A stretch of 64,000 nucleotides of DNA. Source: JBLHZY01 sp050633265. GTDB taxonomy: Bacteria > Pseudomonadota > Alphaproteobacteria > Rhodobacterales > Rhodobacteraceae. Below the pieces are notes generated by a model. It did no database searches. It saw only the letters and a program-made list of their open reading frames with translations, and had not been told where the DNA came from. A program made the translations under genes and the position numbers. Shown here piece by piece: positions 50,535 through 58,120 of this stretch. The stretch spans positions 500,933 to 564,932 of the forward strand of contig JBOEGE010000004.1 in NCBI GenBank assembly GCA_050633265.1, in the 5' to 3' direction. How positions within the stretch are numbered: the first letter of the stretch is position 1; each line of letters starts with the position of its first letter.

Positions 50535-50813
50535 ATGTCAGATTGTCCTCCTCGAACCTTGCCGATTATCAATGAAAAGGGGCTGCATGCGCGGGCCTCG
50601 GCGAAATTGGTTGAGGTTGTCGAGGCGCATGATGCGCAGGCTGAGGTGAGCAAAGATGGGCTCAGCGCCTCGGGCGACAGTATTATGGGGCTTTTGATGT
50701 TGGCAGGGTCCAAGGGAACCTTTATTGAGGTTCAAACGCGCGGCCCCGAGGCCGCAAAACTGGCCGATGCGATCGAAGCTCTTGTGGCGGATCGTTTTGG
50801 CGAAGATTTCTGA
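50535..50813 (+). CDS. ptsH: Phosphocarrier protein HPr
   Basis: A 92-residue HPr. The EI-dependent phosphorylation site is His18 in NEKGLHARASAKLVE, and the HprK site is Ser49 in ASGDSIMGLLMLAG. It ends the chvI-chvG-hprK-rapZ-EIIA-ptsH cluster. Enzyme I is not encoded in the window. Confidence 0.95.
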   Translation: MSDCPPRTLPIINEKGLHARASAKLVEVVEAHDAQAEVSKDGLSASGDSIMGLLMLAGSKGTFIEVQTRGPEAAKLADAIEALVADRFGEDF

Positions 50814-50857
50814 GCGAATCCGCGATACGGCGGCGCCAATAAGCCTTTCGGAGCCTC

Positions 50858-51727
50858 GTGAAACAAGAACCTCAACATAAGCCGCCGCTCGCAGATGAGC
50901 ATAAGCCCGCGCCCTATAATAAGCGCGAGTTGTCCTATGCAAATACGTTCACGAATCCGTGGAAATCCTTTGCGATCCGGGCGATGGAATGGGCGAGTGG
51001 CAAGCTAACGCTTTTGCGGCTTATCCGTAAGTTTGAGCAAATGGGCGTTCCTGAGGGGCAGGCGTTTTGGCGCCAGGCATTGGGGTTGATGCGCATTGAG
51101 TTGCAAACGCCTGAGGAGCAGATAGCCAATATTCCACCAACCGGGCCTTTGGTCATTGTTGCCAATCATCCGCATGGGCTGGTCGATGGGATGGTTTTGG
51201 CCGAGCTTGTTGGCAAGGTGCGCACGGATTACAAAATTCTGACCCGTTCGCTTTTGACCGGGGTTCAGGAAATCTCGCAATTTATGCTGCCTGTGCCCTT
51301 TCCTCATGAGGATAATTCCTTTCAGGATTCGCTGACCATGCGCAAAACGGCGATGGCGCATTTGGCCTCGGGCGGCGTGATTATCCTGTTTCCTTCGGGG
51401 GTTGTCGCCTCTTCGGATACGGCTTTTGGCCCGGTGATTGAGCGCGAGTGGAACCCGTTTACGGCGAAAATGGTGCTGCGGTCCGGCGCGAGCGTTGTTC
51501 CGATTTTCTTCCCGGGGCAGAATTCGCGGCTTTATCAGATCGCCAATCAGCTATCGGCAACCATGCGCCAAGGGCTGCTTATCCATGAGGCCGTTCATGC
51601 GCTTGGCAAACCGCAAGCGCCAGTGGTGGGGGCGCGGATCGCGCCGGAAGAGCTGAAAGAATGGTCATCCAATCCGCGCGGCTTTGTGGCTTGGCTGCGC
51701 GAAAAAACATTGGCTCTCAAGCCCTGA
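50858..51727 (+). CDS. Lysophospholipid acyltransferase (PlsC family)
   Basis: A 289-residue glycerolipid acyltransferase. The catalytic motif appears as VIVANHPHGLVDGMVLAEL (HxxxxD form HPHGLVD), followed by LPVPFPHED, VIILFPSGVVASSD and PIFFPGQNSRLY. The start is GTG at 50858. It could acylate lysophosphatidate or, as in some Rhodobacteraceae, another lyso-lipid such as an ornithine lipid. It is convergent with the hydroxybutyryl-CoA dehydrogenase gene. Confidence 0.85.
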   Translation: MKQEPQHKPPLADEHKPAPYNKRELSYANTFTNPWKSFAIRAMEWASGKLTLLRLIRKFEQMGVPEGQAFWRQALGLMRIELQTPEEQIANIPPTGPLVIVANHPHGLVDGMVLAELVGKVRTDYKILTRSLLTGVQEISQFMLPVPFPHEDNSFQDSLTMRKTAMAHLASGGVIILFPSGVVASSDTAFGPVIEREWNPFTAKMVLRSGASVVPIFFPGQNSRLYQIANQLSATMRQGLLIHEAVHALGKPQAPVVGARIAPEELKEWSSNPRGFVAWLREKTLALKP

Positions 51728-51738
51728 GTTGGGCCCAA

Positions 51739-52620
51739 TTAGCGCGTCGGAACAGGCGCCTCGCCTCGATAATCATAGAAACCACGCCCGGTTTTGCGCC
51801 CGAGCCAGCCTGCTTCAACATATTTGGTCAAAAGCGGGCAGGGGCGGTATTTCGTATCCGCCAGCCCATCATGCAGCACGTTCATAATCGCAAGGCAGGT
51901 ATCAAGCCCGATGAAATCCGCAAGCTCCAGCGGGCCCATCGGATGATTGGCCCCAAGTTTGAGCGATTCATCAATTGAACGTACAGAACCGACCCCTTCA
52001 TAAAGCGTATAAACCGCCTCATTGATCATCGGCATCAGGATACGATTAACGATGAAAGCAGGGAAATCTTCGGCGCTGGCGGCTGTTTTGCTGAGTTTTT
52101 CAACGACGTGGTGAAGCGCTTTATAGGTTTGTTCATCAGTTGCGATGCCGCGGATCAGTTCGACCAATTGCATCACGGGAACCGGGTTCATGAAGTGAAA
52201 CCCCATGAATTTTTCCGGGCGGTCGGTGCGCGAGGCGAGCCGGGTGATTGAGATAGAGGATGTGTTGGAGGTGAGAATCGTATGGGGCTGCAAATGGGGC
52301 AGCAAATCCTCAAAGATTGCATTTTTCACAGTTTCGCGTTCGGTGGCCGCTTCAATGATAAGATCGGTGGCGCCAAGATCGGCGAGGGTCAGCGTTGTTG
52401 AAATCCGCTTCATTGCAGCTGTCATTTCGGCTTCGGTGATCTTATCGCGGCTCACTTGGCGGGTGAGATTCTTATCAATGAGGTCAATAGCAGCCGTTAG
52501 GCTATCCTGGGAAATATCGTTTAAAATCACATCATAACCGGCCAATGCAAAGACATGTGCGATGCCGTTGCCCATTTGGCCCGCGCCCACAATGCCCACT
52601 TTTTGAATGTCGCCGCTCAT
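51739..52620 (-). CDS. 3-hydroxybutyryl-CoA dehydrogenase
   Basis: A 293-residue NAD(P)-dependent 3-hydroxyacyl-CoA dehydrogenase. The Rossmann motif is VGIVGAGQMGNGIAHVFA, with the active-site His in FMGFHFMNPVPVMQLVELI and the C-terminal NRILMPMINEAVYTLYEGVG and DFIGLDTCLAIMNVLHDG. I chose the ATG at 52620. It connects crotonyl- and acetoacetyl-CoA chemistry, which feeds the ethylmalonyl-CoA pathway or polyhydroxybutyrate. It is monocistronic. Confidence 0.94.
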   Translation of the reverse strand: MSGDIQKVGIVGAGQMGNGIAHVFALAGYDVILNDISQDSLTAAIDLIDKNLTRQVSRDKITEAEMTAAMKRISTTLTLADLGATDLIIEAATERETVKNAIFEDLLPHLQPHTILTSNTSSISITRLASRTDRPEKFMGFHFMNPVPVMQLVELIRGIATDEQTYKALHHVVEKLSKTAASAEDFPAFIVNRILMPMINEAVYTLYEGVGSVRSIDESLKLGANHPMGPLELADFIGLDTCLAIMNVLHDGLADTKYRPCPLLTKYVEAGWLGRKTGRGFYDYRGEAPVPTR

Positions 52621-52790
52621 ATGCTTGCCCTTTGATTTATGCCTCTTGCTAGACCTTAAGCGCCCCAAAGACAGAGGCGCAAGGGCCATTGCATGCCAAG
52701 AGATTGTTCAAATTCTTCATTTAGCGAAATGGAAAGATGTTTCTGCGAATCTCCTCCTTGGGTGAAATACAAACGAGTGGGTGGAAACAC

Positions 52791-53618
52791 ATGGCTTATG
52801 AAAATATGGGCGAAGGTGCCCTGAACTATAATCCTTGCCGTTATGGCAAATCTAAACTGTTGTTTCGGGGGCCGCGCAAAAAGCTAGAGGGCGATTATAT
52901 CGCTGTGCTTGGCGGGACCGAAACATATGGGAAATTCGTTGAAGCGCCGTTTCCGGCATTGTTGGAGCAGGAGCTTGATCTGCCAGTGGCCAATCTTGGC
53001 TGTGTGAATGCGGGGACGGATGTTTTTACCAATGATCAGACCGTGATGGAGATTTGCGGTAAGGCGCGTGTGACGGTTATTCAGATTGCCGGTGCGCAGA
53101 ATATGTCGAACCGGTTTTATGCGGTGCATCCGCGGCGCAACGATCGCTTTTTGCGCGCCTCGACCTTGCTGAAAACGATTTACCGTGAGATCGATTTTAC
53201 CGATTTCAACTTCACGCGCCATTTGCTGAGTACGCTTTGCGAGACATCGCCAGAGAAATTCGCGATGGTGCGCCAAGAGTTGAAGGATGCTTGGGTTGCG
53301 CGGATGAAAACCATGCTGGCAAAGGTTGGCTCAAAGGTTGTTCTGGTTTGGATGGCCAATCATTCGCCGGATGATGGCGATGCGGTCGAATGCCTTGGCG
53401 CGGATCCGCTGTTTGTGGATCGCAAGATGCTCGATGAGCTGCGCCCCTTGGTGAAAGACATTGTTGAAGTGGTTGCCTCCGAAGATGAAGTTGAGGCGGG
53501 TTTTGAGCGGATGGTTTTTGCCGATATGGATGCGCCAACTGCGCGCGAAATGCTTGGCCCTATCGTTCATGCGCGGGCAGCAGATGCGCTTGCAGACTCG
53601 ATTGCCAAAATGCTGTAA
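52791..53618 (+). CDS. DUF6473-like protein of unknown function
   Basis: A 275-residue soluble protein. I chose the ATG at 52791 (MAYENMGEGALNYNPCRYGK); an upstream in-frame ATG at 52737 lacks support. The first part has LFRGPRKKLEGDYIAVLGG and TETYGKFVEAPFPALLE, followed by ANLGCVNAGTDVFTNDQTVM, then a helical C-terminus. It resembles the DUF6473 family of Rhodobacteraceae as I remember it; the GGTETYG segment and nearby NLGCVNAG recall an SGNH-like layout, but this is tentative. Confidence 0.75.
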   Translation: MAYENMGEGALNYNPCRYGKSKLLFRGPRKKLEGDYIAVLGGTETYGKFVEAPFPALLEQELDLPVANLGCVNAGTDVFTNDQTVMEICGKARVTVIQIAGAQNMSNRFYAVHPRRNDRFLRASTLLKTIYREIDFTDFNFTRHLLSTLCETSPEKFAMVRQELKDAWVARMKTMLAKVGSKVVLVWMANHSPDDGDAVECLGADPLFVDRKMLDELRPLVKDIVEVVASEDEVEAGFERMVFADMDAPTAREMLGPIVHARAADALADSIAKML

Positions 53619-53634
53619 GGCCCTGAAACTGCAA

Positions 53635-53668
53635 TAAAAAAGGCCCGCCAAATTGCCGGGCCTTTTCA
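53635..53668. terminator. Bidirectional terminator between the DUF6473-like gene and etfA
   Basis: AAAAAGGCCCG and CGGGCCTTTT form a strong stem with A- and T-tracts on both sides, between convergent stops. Confidence 0.85.
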
Positions 53669-53679
53669 TTTGAGTATTT
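53669..53679 (+). repeat. Half copy of the GAGTATTT repeat
   Basis: TTTGAGTATTT follows the terminator stem directly, but the CCAAGAAAAAGT half is missing. It may be a decayed copy. Confidence 0.4.
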
Positions 53680-53685
53680 GCGCGA

Positions 53686-54612
53686 TCAGAGCTTTTCAAT
53701 CAGCTCTGGCACAGCATCAAACAGATCGGCTACGAGGCCGTAATCTGCGACTTGGAAGATCGGGGCTTCCTCATCCTTGTTGATCGCCACGATGATCTTG
53801 GAGTCTTTCATCCCGGCCAAGTGCTGGATCGCACCAGAGATACCCACAGCGATATAAAGCGCAGGAGCAACCACTTTGCCGGTCTGGCCAACTTGCCAAT
53901 CGTTGGGAGCAAAGCCGCTATCGACCGCTGCGCGCGAAGCACCAACGGCGGCGCCGAGCTTGTCTGCCAGCTTTTCGATCAGCGCGAAGTTCTCTTCCGA
54001 TCCAACGCCGCGCCCACCGGAGACAACGATGCCAGCCGATGTGAGCTCAGGGCGATCCGAGGCAGCCATCTTATCTTCGACCCAAGTTGAGAGGCCGGGA
54101 TTTTCAGCCGCACCAATGGTTTCAACCGAAGCCGAACCGCCTGCGCCTGCGGCATCGAATGTCGAGGTGCGGAAGGTGATGACTTTGGTCGCGTCTTTGG
54201 ATTTGACCGTTTGGATCGCGTTGCCCGCATAAACGGGGCGCTCGAATGTATCGCCGTCAACAACGCCGGAAACATCCGTCAAAACCATCACATCGAGCAA
54301 AGCGGCCACGCGGGGCAGGATGTTTTTTGCGTCTGTCGTGGCGGGTGCGACGATATGCGAATAGTCGCCCGCGAGCGAGACGATCAGCGCCGAAACGGGT
54401 TCGGCCAAGCGGTGCCCATAGATCGCGTCTTCGGCGCAAAGCACCTTTGCAACGCCATCGATTTTCGCAGCTTCTGCCGCTGCATCCGCACATTTGGCGC
54501 CAACGGCCAGAACCGTTACATCGCCAAGCGCTTTGGAGGCCGAAACGGCTTTGGCGGTTGCGTCCATTGACAGCGCGCCATCGTTGATTTCTGCAAGAAG
54601 AAGAACAGCCAT
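53686..54612 (-). CDS. etfA: Electron transfer flavoprotein alpha subunit
   Basis: A 308-residue FAD-binding subunit of ETF, which collects electrons from acyl-CoA dehydrogenases and passes them to ETF-ubiquinone oxidoreductase. The FAD region in the C-terminal half has VVSGGRGVGSEENFALIEKL, GASRAAVDSGFAPNDWQVGQ, the GISGAIQHLAGMKDSK loop and AINKDEEAPIFQVADYGLV. It overlaps etfB by one base. Confidence 0.97.
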   Translation of the reverse strand: MAVLLLAEINDGALSMDATAKAVSASKALGDVTVLAVGAKCADAAAEAAKIDGVAKVLCAEDAIYGHRLAEPVSALIVSLAGDYSHIVAPATTDAKNILPRVAALLDVMVLTDVSGVVDGDTFERPVYAGNAIQTVKSKDATKVITFRTSTFDAAGAGGSASVETIGAAENPGLSTWVEDKMAASDRPELTSAGIVVSGGRGVGSEENFALIEKLADKLGAAVGASRAAVDSGFAPNDWQVGQTGKVVAPALYIAVGISGAIQHLAGMKDSKIIVAINKDEEAPIFQVADYGLVADLFDAVPELIEKL

Positions 54613-55370
54613 TATACCGCTCCTTTTTCTTTGAGTTTGGCCACGAGCTCATCCACCGAGCCAACCATTTCGCCGGCTGTGCGGCCTGCTGGTTCGCTTG
54701 TTTTAACGATCTCAAGGCGGGGGCTTACATCGACGCCATAATCAGCAGCTGTCTTTTCATCCAGCGGCTTTTTCTTGGCTTTCATGATGTTAGGAAGGGA
54801 TGCATAGCGCGGCTCGTTGAGGCGCAAATCGGCTGTTACGATTGCAGGCAGGTTCACCTTGATCGTTTGCAACCCGCCATCAACTTCGCGGCTTACAACA
54901 GCGGCGTCGCCATCGATTTCGATCGAGTTTGCGAATGTTGCTTGGCTCCAGCCGAGCAACGCAGCAAGCATTTGGCCCGTTGCGTTCATGTCGTTGTCGA
55001 TGGATTGTTTGCCTGCGATCACAAGGCCCGGGGCCTCTTCGTCGATCACGGCTTTGAGGATTTTGGCAACCGCGAGCGGCTCGATGTCTTGATGCACATC
55101 GTCGGCGGCAACCACGAGGATCGCGCGATCTGCGCCCATGGCCAAAGCCGTGCGCAGCGTTTCCTGCGCTTGCTTTACACCGATGGAAACAACAACAACT
55201 TCATCCGCTTTGCCCGCTTCTTTAAGGCGGATCGCCTCTTCGACAGCGATCTCATCAAACGGGTTCATCGACATCTTAACATTCGCGAGATCGACACCGC
55301 TTCCGTCCGCTTTGACGCGCACTTTCACATTGTAATCAATCACGCGTTTGACAGGTACAAGCACCTTCAT
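54612..55370 (-). CDS. etfB: Electron transfer flavoprotein beta subunit
   Basis: A 252-residue AMP-binding ETF subunit: MKVLVPVKRVIDYNVKVRVK, MSMNPFDEIAVEEAIRLKEA, LVIAGKQSIDNDMNATGQML and the C-terminal recognition-loop region YASLPNIMKAKKKPL. The upstream 222 bases contain two phased direct repeats. A likely partner for methylsuccinyl-CoA dehydrogenase and other acyl-CoA dehydrogenases. Confidence 0.97.
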   Translation of the reverse strand: MKVLVPVKRVIDYNVKVRVKADGSGVDLANVKMSMNPFDEIAVEEAIRLKEAGKADEVVVVSIGVKQAQETLRTALAMGADRAILVVAADDVHQDIEPLAVAKILKAVIDEEAPGLVIAGKQSIDNDMNATGQMLAALLGWSQATFANSIEIDGDAAVVSREVDGGLQTIKVNLPAIVTADLRLNEPRYASLPNIMKAKKKPLDEKTAADYGVDVSPRLEIVKTSEPAGRTAGEMVGSVDELVAKLKEKGAV

Positions 55371-55504
55371 AAGCGTAAACTCCTCATGCGTTAATGGGCC
55401 GCGATTGGCCCCTTCAAGCTCTCCATCAGGTTGTTAGCTTAGGAGCGCGCTGGAAAACAGAGCAAAATTGCCGCGCGCGATTGCTGCGACGTGACGTATT
55501 TGGC

Positions 55505-55533
55505 GCGAAACGCAGGGTTGCACTGCGAAACGC
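55505..55533. promoter_or_regulatory. Direct repeats upstream of etfBA
   Basis: GCGAAACGC occurs at 55505-55513 and 55525-55533, a period of exactly 20 bases, about 135 bases upstream of the etfB start. The spacing suggests two binding sites on one DNA face; the regulator is unknown. Confidence 0.5.
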
Positions 55534-55592
55534 TCTGCCGCAGGTGCTATTAAAGCGCGTGGCCTTGGTTTGGACGTGGCGGAATTTGCTGT

Positions 55593-56165
55593 TTAGCGAT
55601 TGGCGCCGGGGATCCAGAGCACATCACCCGTGCCGTTATCATTGGCGCTTCGAGCGGCGACAAAGAACCAATCCGAGAGCCGGTTGAGATAGCGGATTGC
55701 CGCGGGGTTTACCGCTTCATGGGTGGCCAATTCGGTTGCGAGGCGTTCGGCGCGGCGGCTTACGGTTCGGCAAAGGTGCAGATGGGCGGCAAGGGGCGTT
55801 CCGCCGGGCAGGATGAAGCTGCGCAGGGGATCGAGCTGAGAATTCATCGCATCAATTTCGTTTTCCAGCCGGATGGTCTGGGCGTCTGAGATGCGCAGGG
55901 GCGGGTATTCAGCATCGGCATCTTTATCCATTTCGGGGCGGCAAAGATCGGCACCCAGATCAAACAGATCGTTCTGGATCAGCGCCAATTGAGCATCCAG
56001 TTGCCCGCTTGCATGAAGGCGCGCAAGGCCGAGGGTTGCGTTGGTCTCGTCGACGGTGCCGTAGGCCTCGACGCGGGGATCATGTTTGGCAACGCGGGCG
56101 CCATTGCCAAGGGCCGTATCGCCGCCATCGCCTGTTCTGGTATAGATTTTGTTGAGAACTACCAT
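55593..56165 (-). CDS. Cob(I)alamin adenosyltransferase, PduO type
   Basis: A 190-residue enzyme that adds the 5'-deoxyadenosyl group to cob(I)alamin. The ATP-binding N-terminus is NKIYTRTGDGGDTALGNGAR, followed by VEAYGTVDETNATLGLARLH, LFDLGADLC and the C-terminal RRAERLATEL and NRLSDWFFVAARSAN motifs. I chose the ATG at 56165, four bases from the upstream gene stop. Its product is the cofactor of ethylmalonyl-CoA and methylmalonyl-CoA mutases. Confidence 0.95.
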   Translation of the reverse strand: MVVLNKIYTRTGDGGDTALGNGARVAKHDPRVEAYGTVDETNATLGLARLHASGQLDAQLALIQNDLFDLGADLCRPEMDKDADAEYPPLRISDAQTIRLENEIDAMNSQLDPLRSFILPGGTPLAAHLHLCRTVSRRAERLATELATHEAVNPAAIRYLNRLSDWFFVAARSANDNGTGDVLWIPGANR

Positions 56166-56169
56166 AGGC

Positions 56170-56373
56170 TTATCCTTTGCTGCGCAGATAAACATAGAGC
56201 ACGACAAGCACGAGCGCGACGGCCTGCATCCCAACACGGTAGCGCATGATTCGATTGGCATGTTTGCGATTGAAATCGCCACCTTTGGCAAAGCCGAGCA
56301 CGCCGATCATCAGCACGACAAGCACAGCCAGAACGGCCAGAATGATTAGGATAAAGAGCGGGTCTTGCATCAT
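56170..56373 (-). CDS. Small twin-transmembrane (HIG1-like) protein
   Basis: A 67-residue protein with two hydrophobic helices (residues 7-29 and 47-63) joined by a basic loop containing GFAKGGDFNRKHANRIMRYR. That layout matches the small HIG1-type proteins often found beside the PduO adenosyltransferase gene in Rhodobacteraceae. Two adjacent ATGs (56373 and 56370) are possible starts. HIG1 proteins are linked to respiratory oxidases elsewhere; the role here is unknown. Confidence 0.8.
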   Translation of the reverse strand: MMQDPLFILIILAVLAVLVVLMIGVLGFAKGGDFNRKHANRIMRYRVGMQAVALVLVVLYVYLRSKG

Positions 56374-56467
56374 GGGTTCGACTTTCTGTTTGGCCTATAC
56401 TCGCACATAGCGCGCCAGTGCGCCAATCCAAGCAGGCAAATTGCCGCGCAGCCGGTTCAAAGCCCGC

Positions 56468-57307
56468 CTAAGCCATGCCCATCAGCCAATCAATGGTGCG
56501 TTGCGGCAGGAAGCGTTTGGCAAAGCCTGCAATATATGTGGCGGTGGTTACATAGTAATGCGCGCGCGGATTTGGCGCCTCTAGCGCGTGGATCAATTTG
56601 GCCGTAACAGCAGAACAGGGCAGCTCAAAGCGATCTGGTGCGCCGCTGTCATCATAGAGCCGCGGGCGCAGGGAGTTTTCATATTGGCGCGCGCGGGGCG
56701 AGGCTTTCCAATCAATCCAACGCTCGAAATTCTTTTGGCTGTTTAGGCGGAAATCGGTTGGGATGGGGCCGGGCTCGATCAAGGAAATTTTGATCGGCGT
56801 GTCACGCATTTCAAGGCGCAGCGTGTCGGTAAGGCCTTCAATCGCAAATTTTGTCGCCACATAAGAGCCGCGCCATTTCAGCCCGATCAGCCCCAAAACG
56901 GAGGAGCAGTTCACGATCCTTCCATGCCCTTGGGCGCGCATCACAGGAATGGCGAGGCGGGTCAACGTGTGCCAGCCAAAGAAATTCGCCTCAAAGTTCA
57001 GGCGCAGCGCATCTGTGGGGATGTCCTCGACTGCGCCGGGGATCGCATAGGCGCCGTTATTATAAAGCGCGTCCAACGTGCCGCCTGTGCGTTCAAGTAC
57101 TTGGGCAAAGGCCGCCTGGATCGAGGCGGTATCTTCATAATCCAGCGTGAAGCTCTCTAGCCCCTCGGCGCGGAGCCGTTCGCAATCGGCCTCTTGGCGG
57201 CATGTCGCAAAGACCCGGTAGCCGCGTTTTGCCAATCTATGCGCGGCGTCATAGCCGATGCCCGTTGAGCAGCCCGTGATGAGGATGGATTTGGGGGGAG
57301 TGGTCAT
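56468..57307 (-). CDS. Short-chain dehydrogenase/reductase
   Basis: A 279-residue classical SDR. The cofactor motif is ILITGCSTGIGYDAAHRLAK, the NNGAYAIPGAVED segment replaces the usual NNAG, and the catalytic Ser-Tyr-Lys appear in VNCSSVLGLIGLKWRGSYVA with YVATKFAIEG. The C-terminal part resembles SDRs acting on lipophilic or steroid-like substrates. The start is ATG at 57307. Substrate unknown. Confidence 0.92.
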   Translation of the reverse strand: MTTPPKSILITGCSTGIGYDAAHRLAKRGYRVFATCRQEADCERLRAEGLESFTLDYEDTASIQAAFAQVLERTGGTLDALYNNGAYAIPGAVEDIPTDALRLNFEANFFGWHTLTRLAIPVMRAQGHGRIVNCSSVLGLIGLKWRGSYVATKFAIEGLTDTLRLEMRDTPIKISLIEPGPIPTDFRLNSQKNFERWIDWKASPRARQYENSLRPRLYDDSGAPDRFELPCSAVTAKLIHALEAPNPRAHYYVTTATYIAGFAKRFLPQRTIDWLMGMA

Positions 57308-57406
57308 ATGTGCGCCTTTGGCTGTTTTGCAATTGCTTAGAGGGCGCGGTGCAAAGGCTCAAGTCTTGGCTCAGGCGTTGAAGGGGTGGATTGCCCGTTT
57401 GGGGGG

Positions 57407-57952
57407 TTATTCGCTGATTTCGGTGAGGAAACGCGCGGCCAAATAGCCCTCAACCCCGTCGCCTTCGATGCGAATTTTTACCCAATCGGCGTTTGGATCT
57501 GAGATCACCATCGTGATTTCGCCGCGCACGACCTGATCAAGCACTTCATAGTCGGTTGAGGGGCCGGAGCGGACATTCACCCGCCTTGCGATCACTTGGC
57601 GCAGGATCGGCTGAACGGTTTGTTTGACGGCCACTTTTTCAGCCGCGGGGGCCGCCGCCGCTGCGGGGGCAGGGGCAGGCTTTGAGGCCGGGGCCACAAG
57701 TGCGGCAACCTTGGTCGAAAGGACCATGCCCTCGGGTTCAGGGGTGTTTGTCTGGGCGGCTGTGGTTGCGATTTTGGTGCTCTCGCTAGAGGCGGCGCGG
57801 GCAACCATAGCTTCGCGGGCAATCGCTTTGGGGGCGTCTTGCTCGGCTTTGGCGGCATTGATCGCAGCGATTTCATCCGCAGTAAGATCGCGGCCTGCGA
57901 TTGTCATCACAAGGCCAAGGCCGACAAGCGTAAGCATGGTTAGTCTGAGCAT
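57407..57952 (-). CDS. Secreted SH3-domain protein
   Basis: A 181-residue exported protein. An N-terminal hydrophobic segment (MLRLTMLTLVGLGLVMTIA) is followed by an Ala/Pro-rich low-complexity linker (about residues 25-115) and a bacterial SH3_3 domain at about residues 118-181 (ARRVNVRSGPSTDYEVLDQV, WVKIRIEGDGVEGYLAARFL). I chose the ATG at 57952; upstream in-frame sequence is unlike a protein. It probably binds the cell wall. It is divergent from parC. Confidence 0.85.
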   Translation of the reverse strand: MLRLTMLTLVGLGLVMTIAGRDLTADEIAAINAAKAEQDAPKAIAREAMVARAASSESTKIATTAAQTNTPEPEGMVLSTKVAALVAPASKPAPAPAAAAAPAAEKVAVKQTVQPILRQVIARRVNVRSGPSTDYEVLDQVVRGEITMVISDPNADWVKIRIEGDGVEGYLAARFLTEISE

Positions 57953-58120
57953 CTCGATACCCCCCGGTAAATCGTTAACGCGTTTCTTATACAGCCCCGG
58001 CCAGAAAGGGGCAGGGAAAAAACGCCGATTGTTCCCCCTTTTGGCAAAGTTTTTTTCGCAGCGGCGATTTGGCGGGCGGCTTGGCGAGAATTCGGGTGAG
58101 AAACGGTCTGGAGGGGCGCT

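Noticed and set aside
53635..53668. CRISPR-like or transposon repeat near etfA
   Set aside because: It is a single strong stem with A- and T-tracts between convergent genes, so an ordinary terminator explains it.
56374..56467. Possible tRNA (GGTTCGA-like stretch)
   Set aside because: No acceptor stem, anticodon arm or correct length could be fitted around it.
57953..58120. A small gene in the gap before parC
   Set aside because: The in-frame extension of the SH3-domain gene into this gap is low in protein-like features; only promoter sequence is expected.
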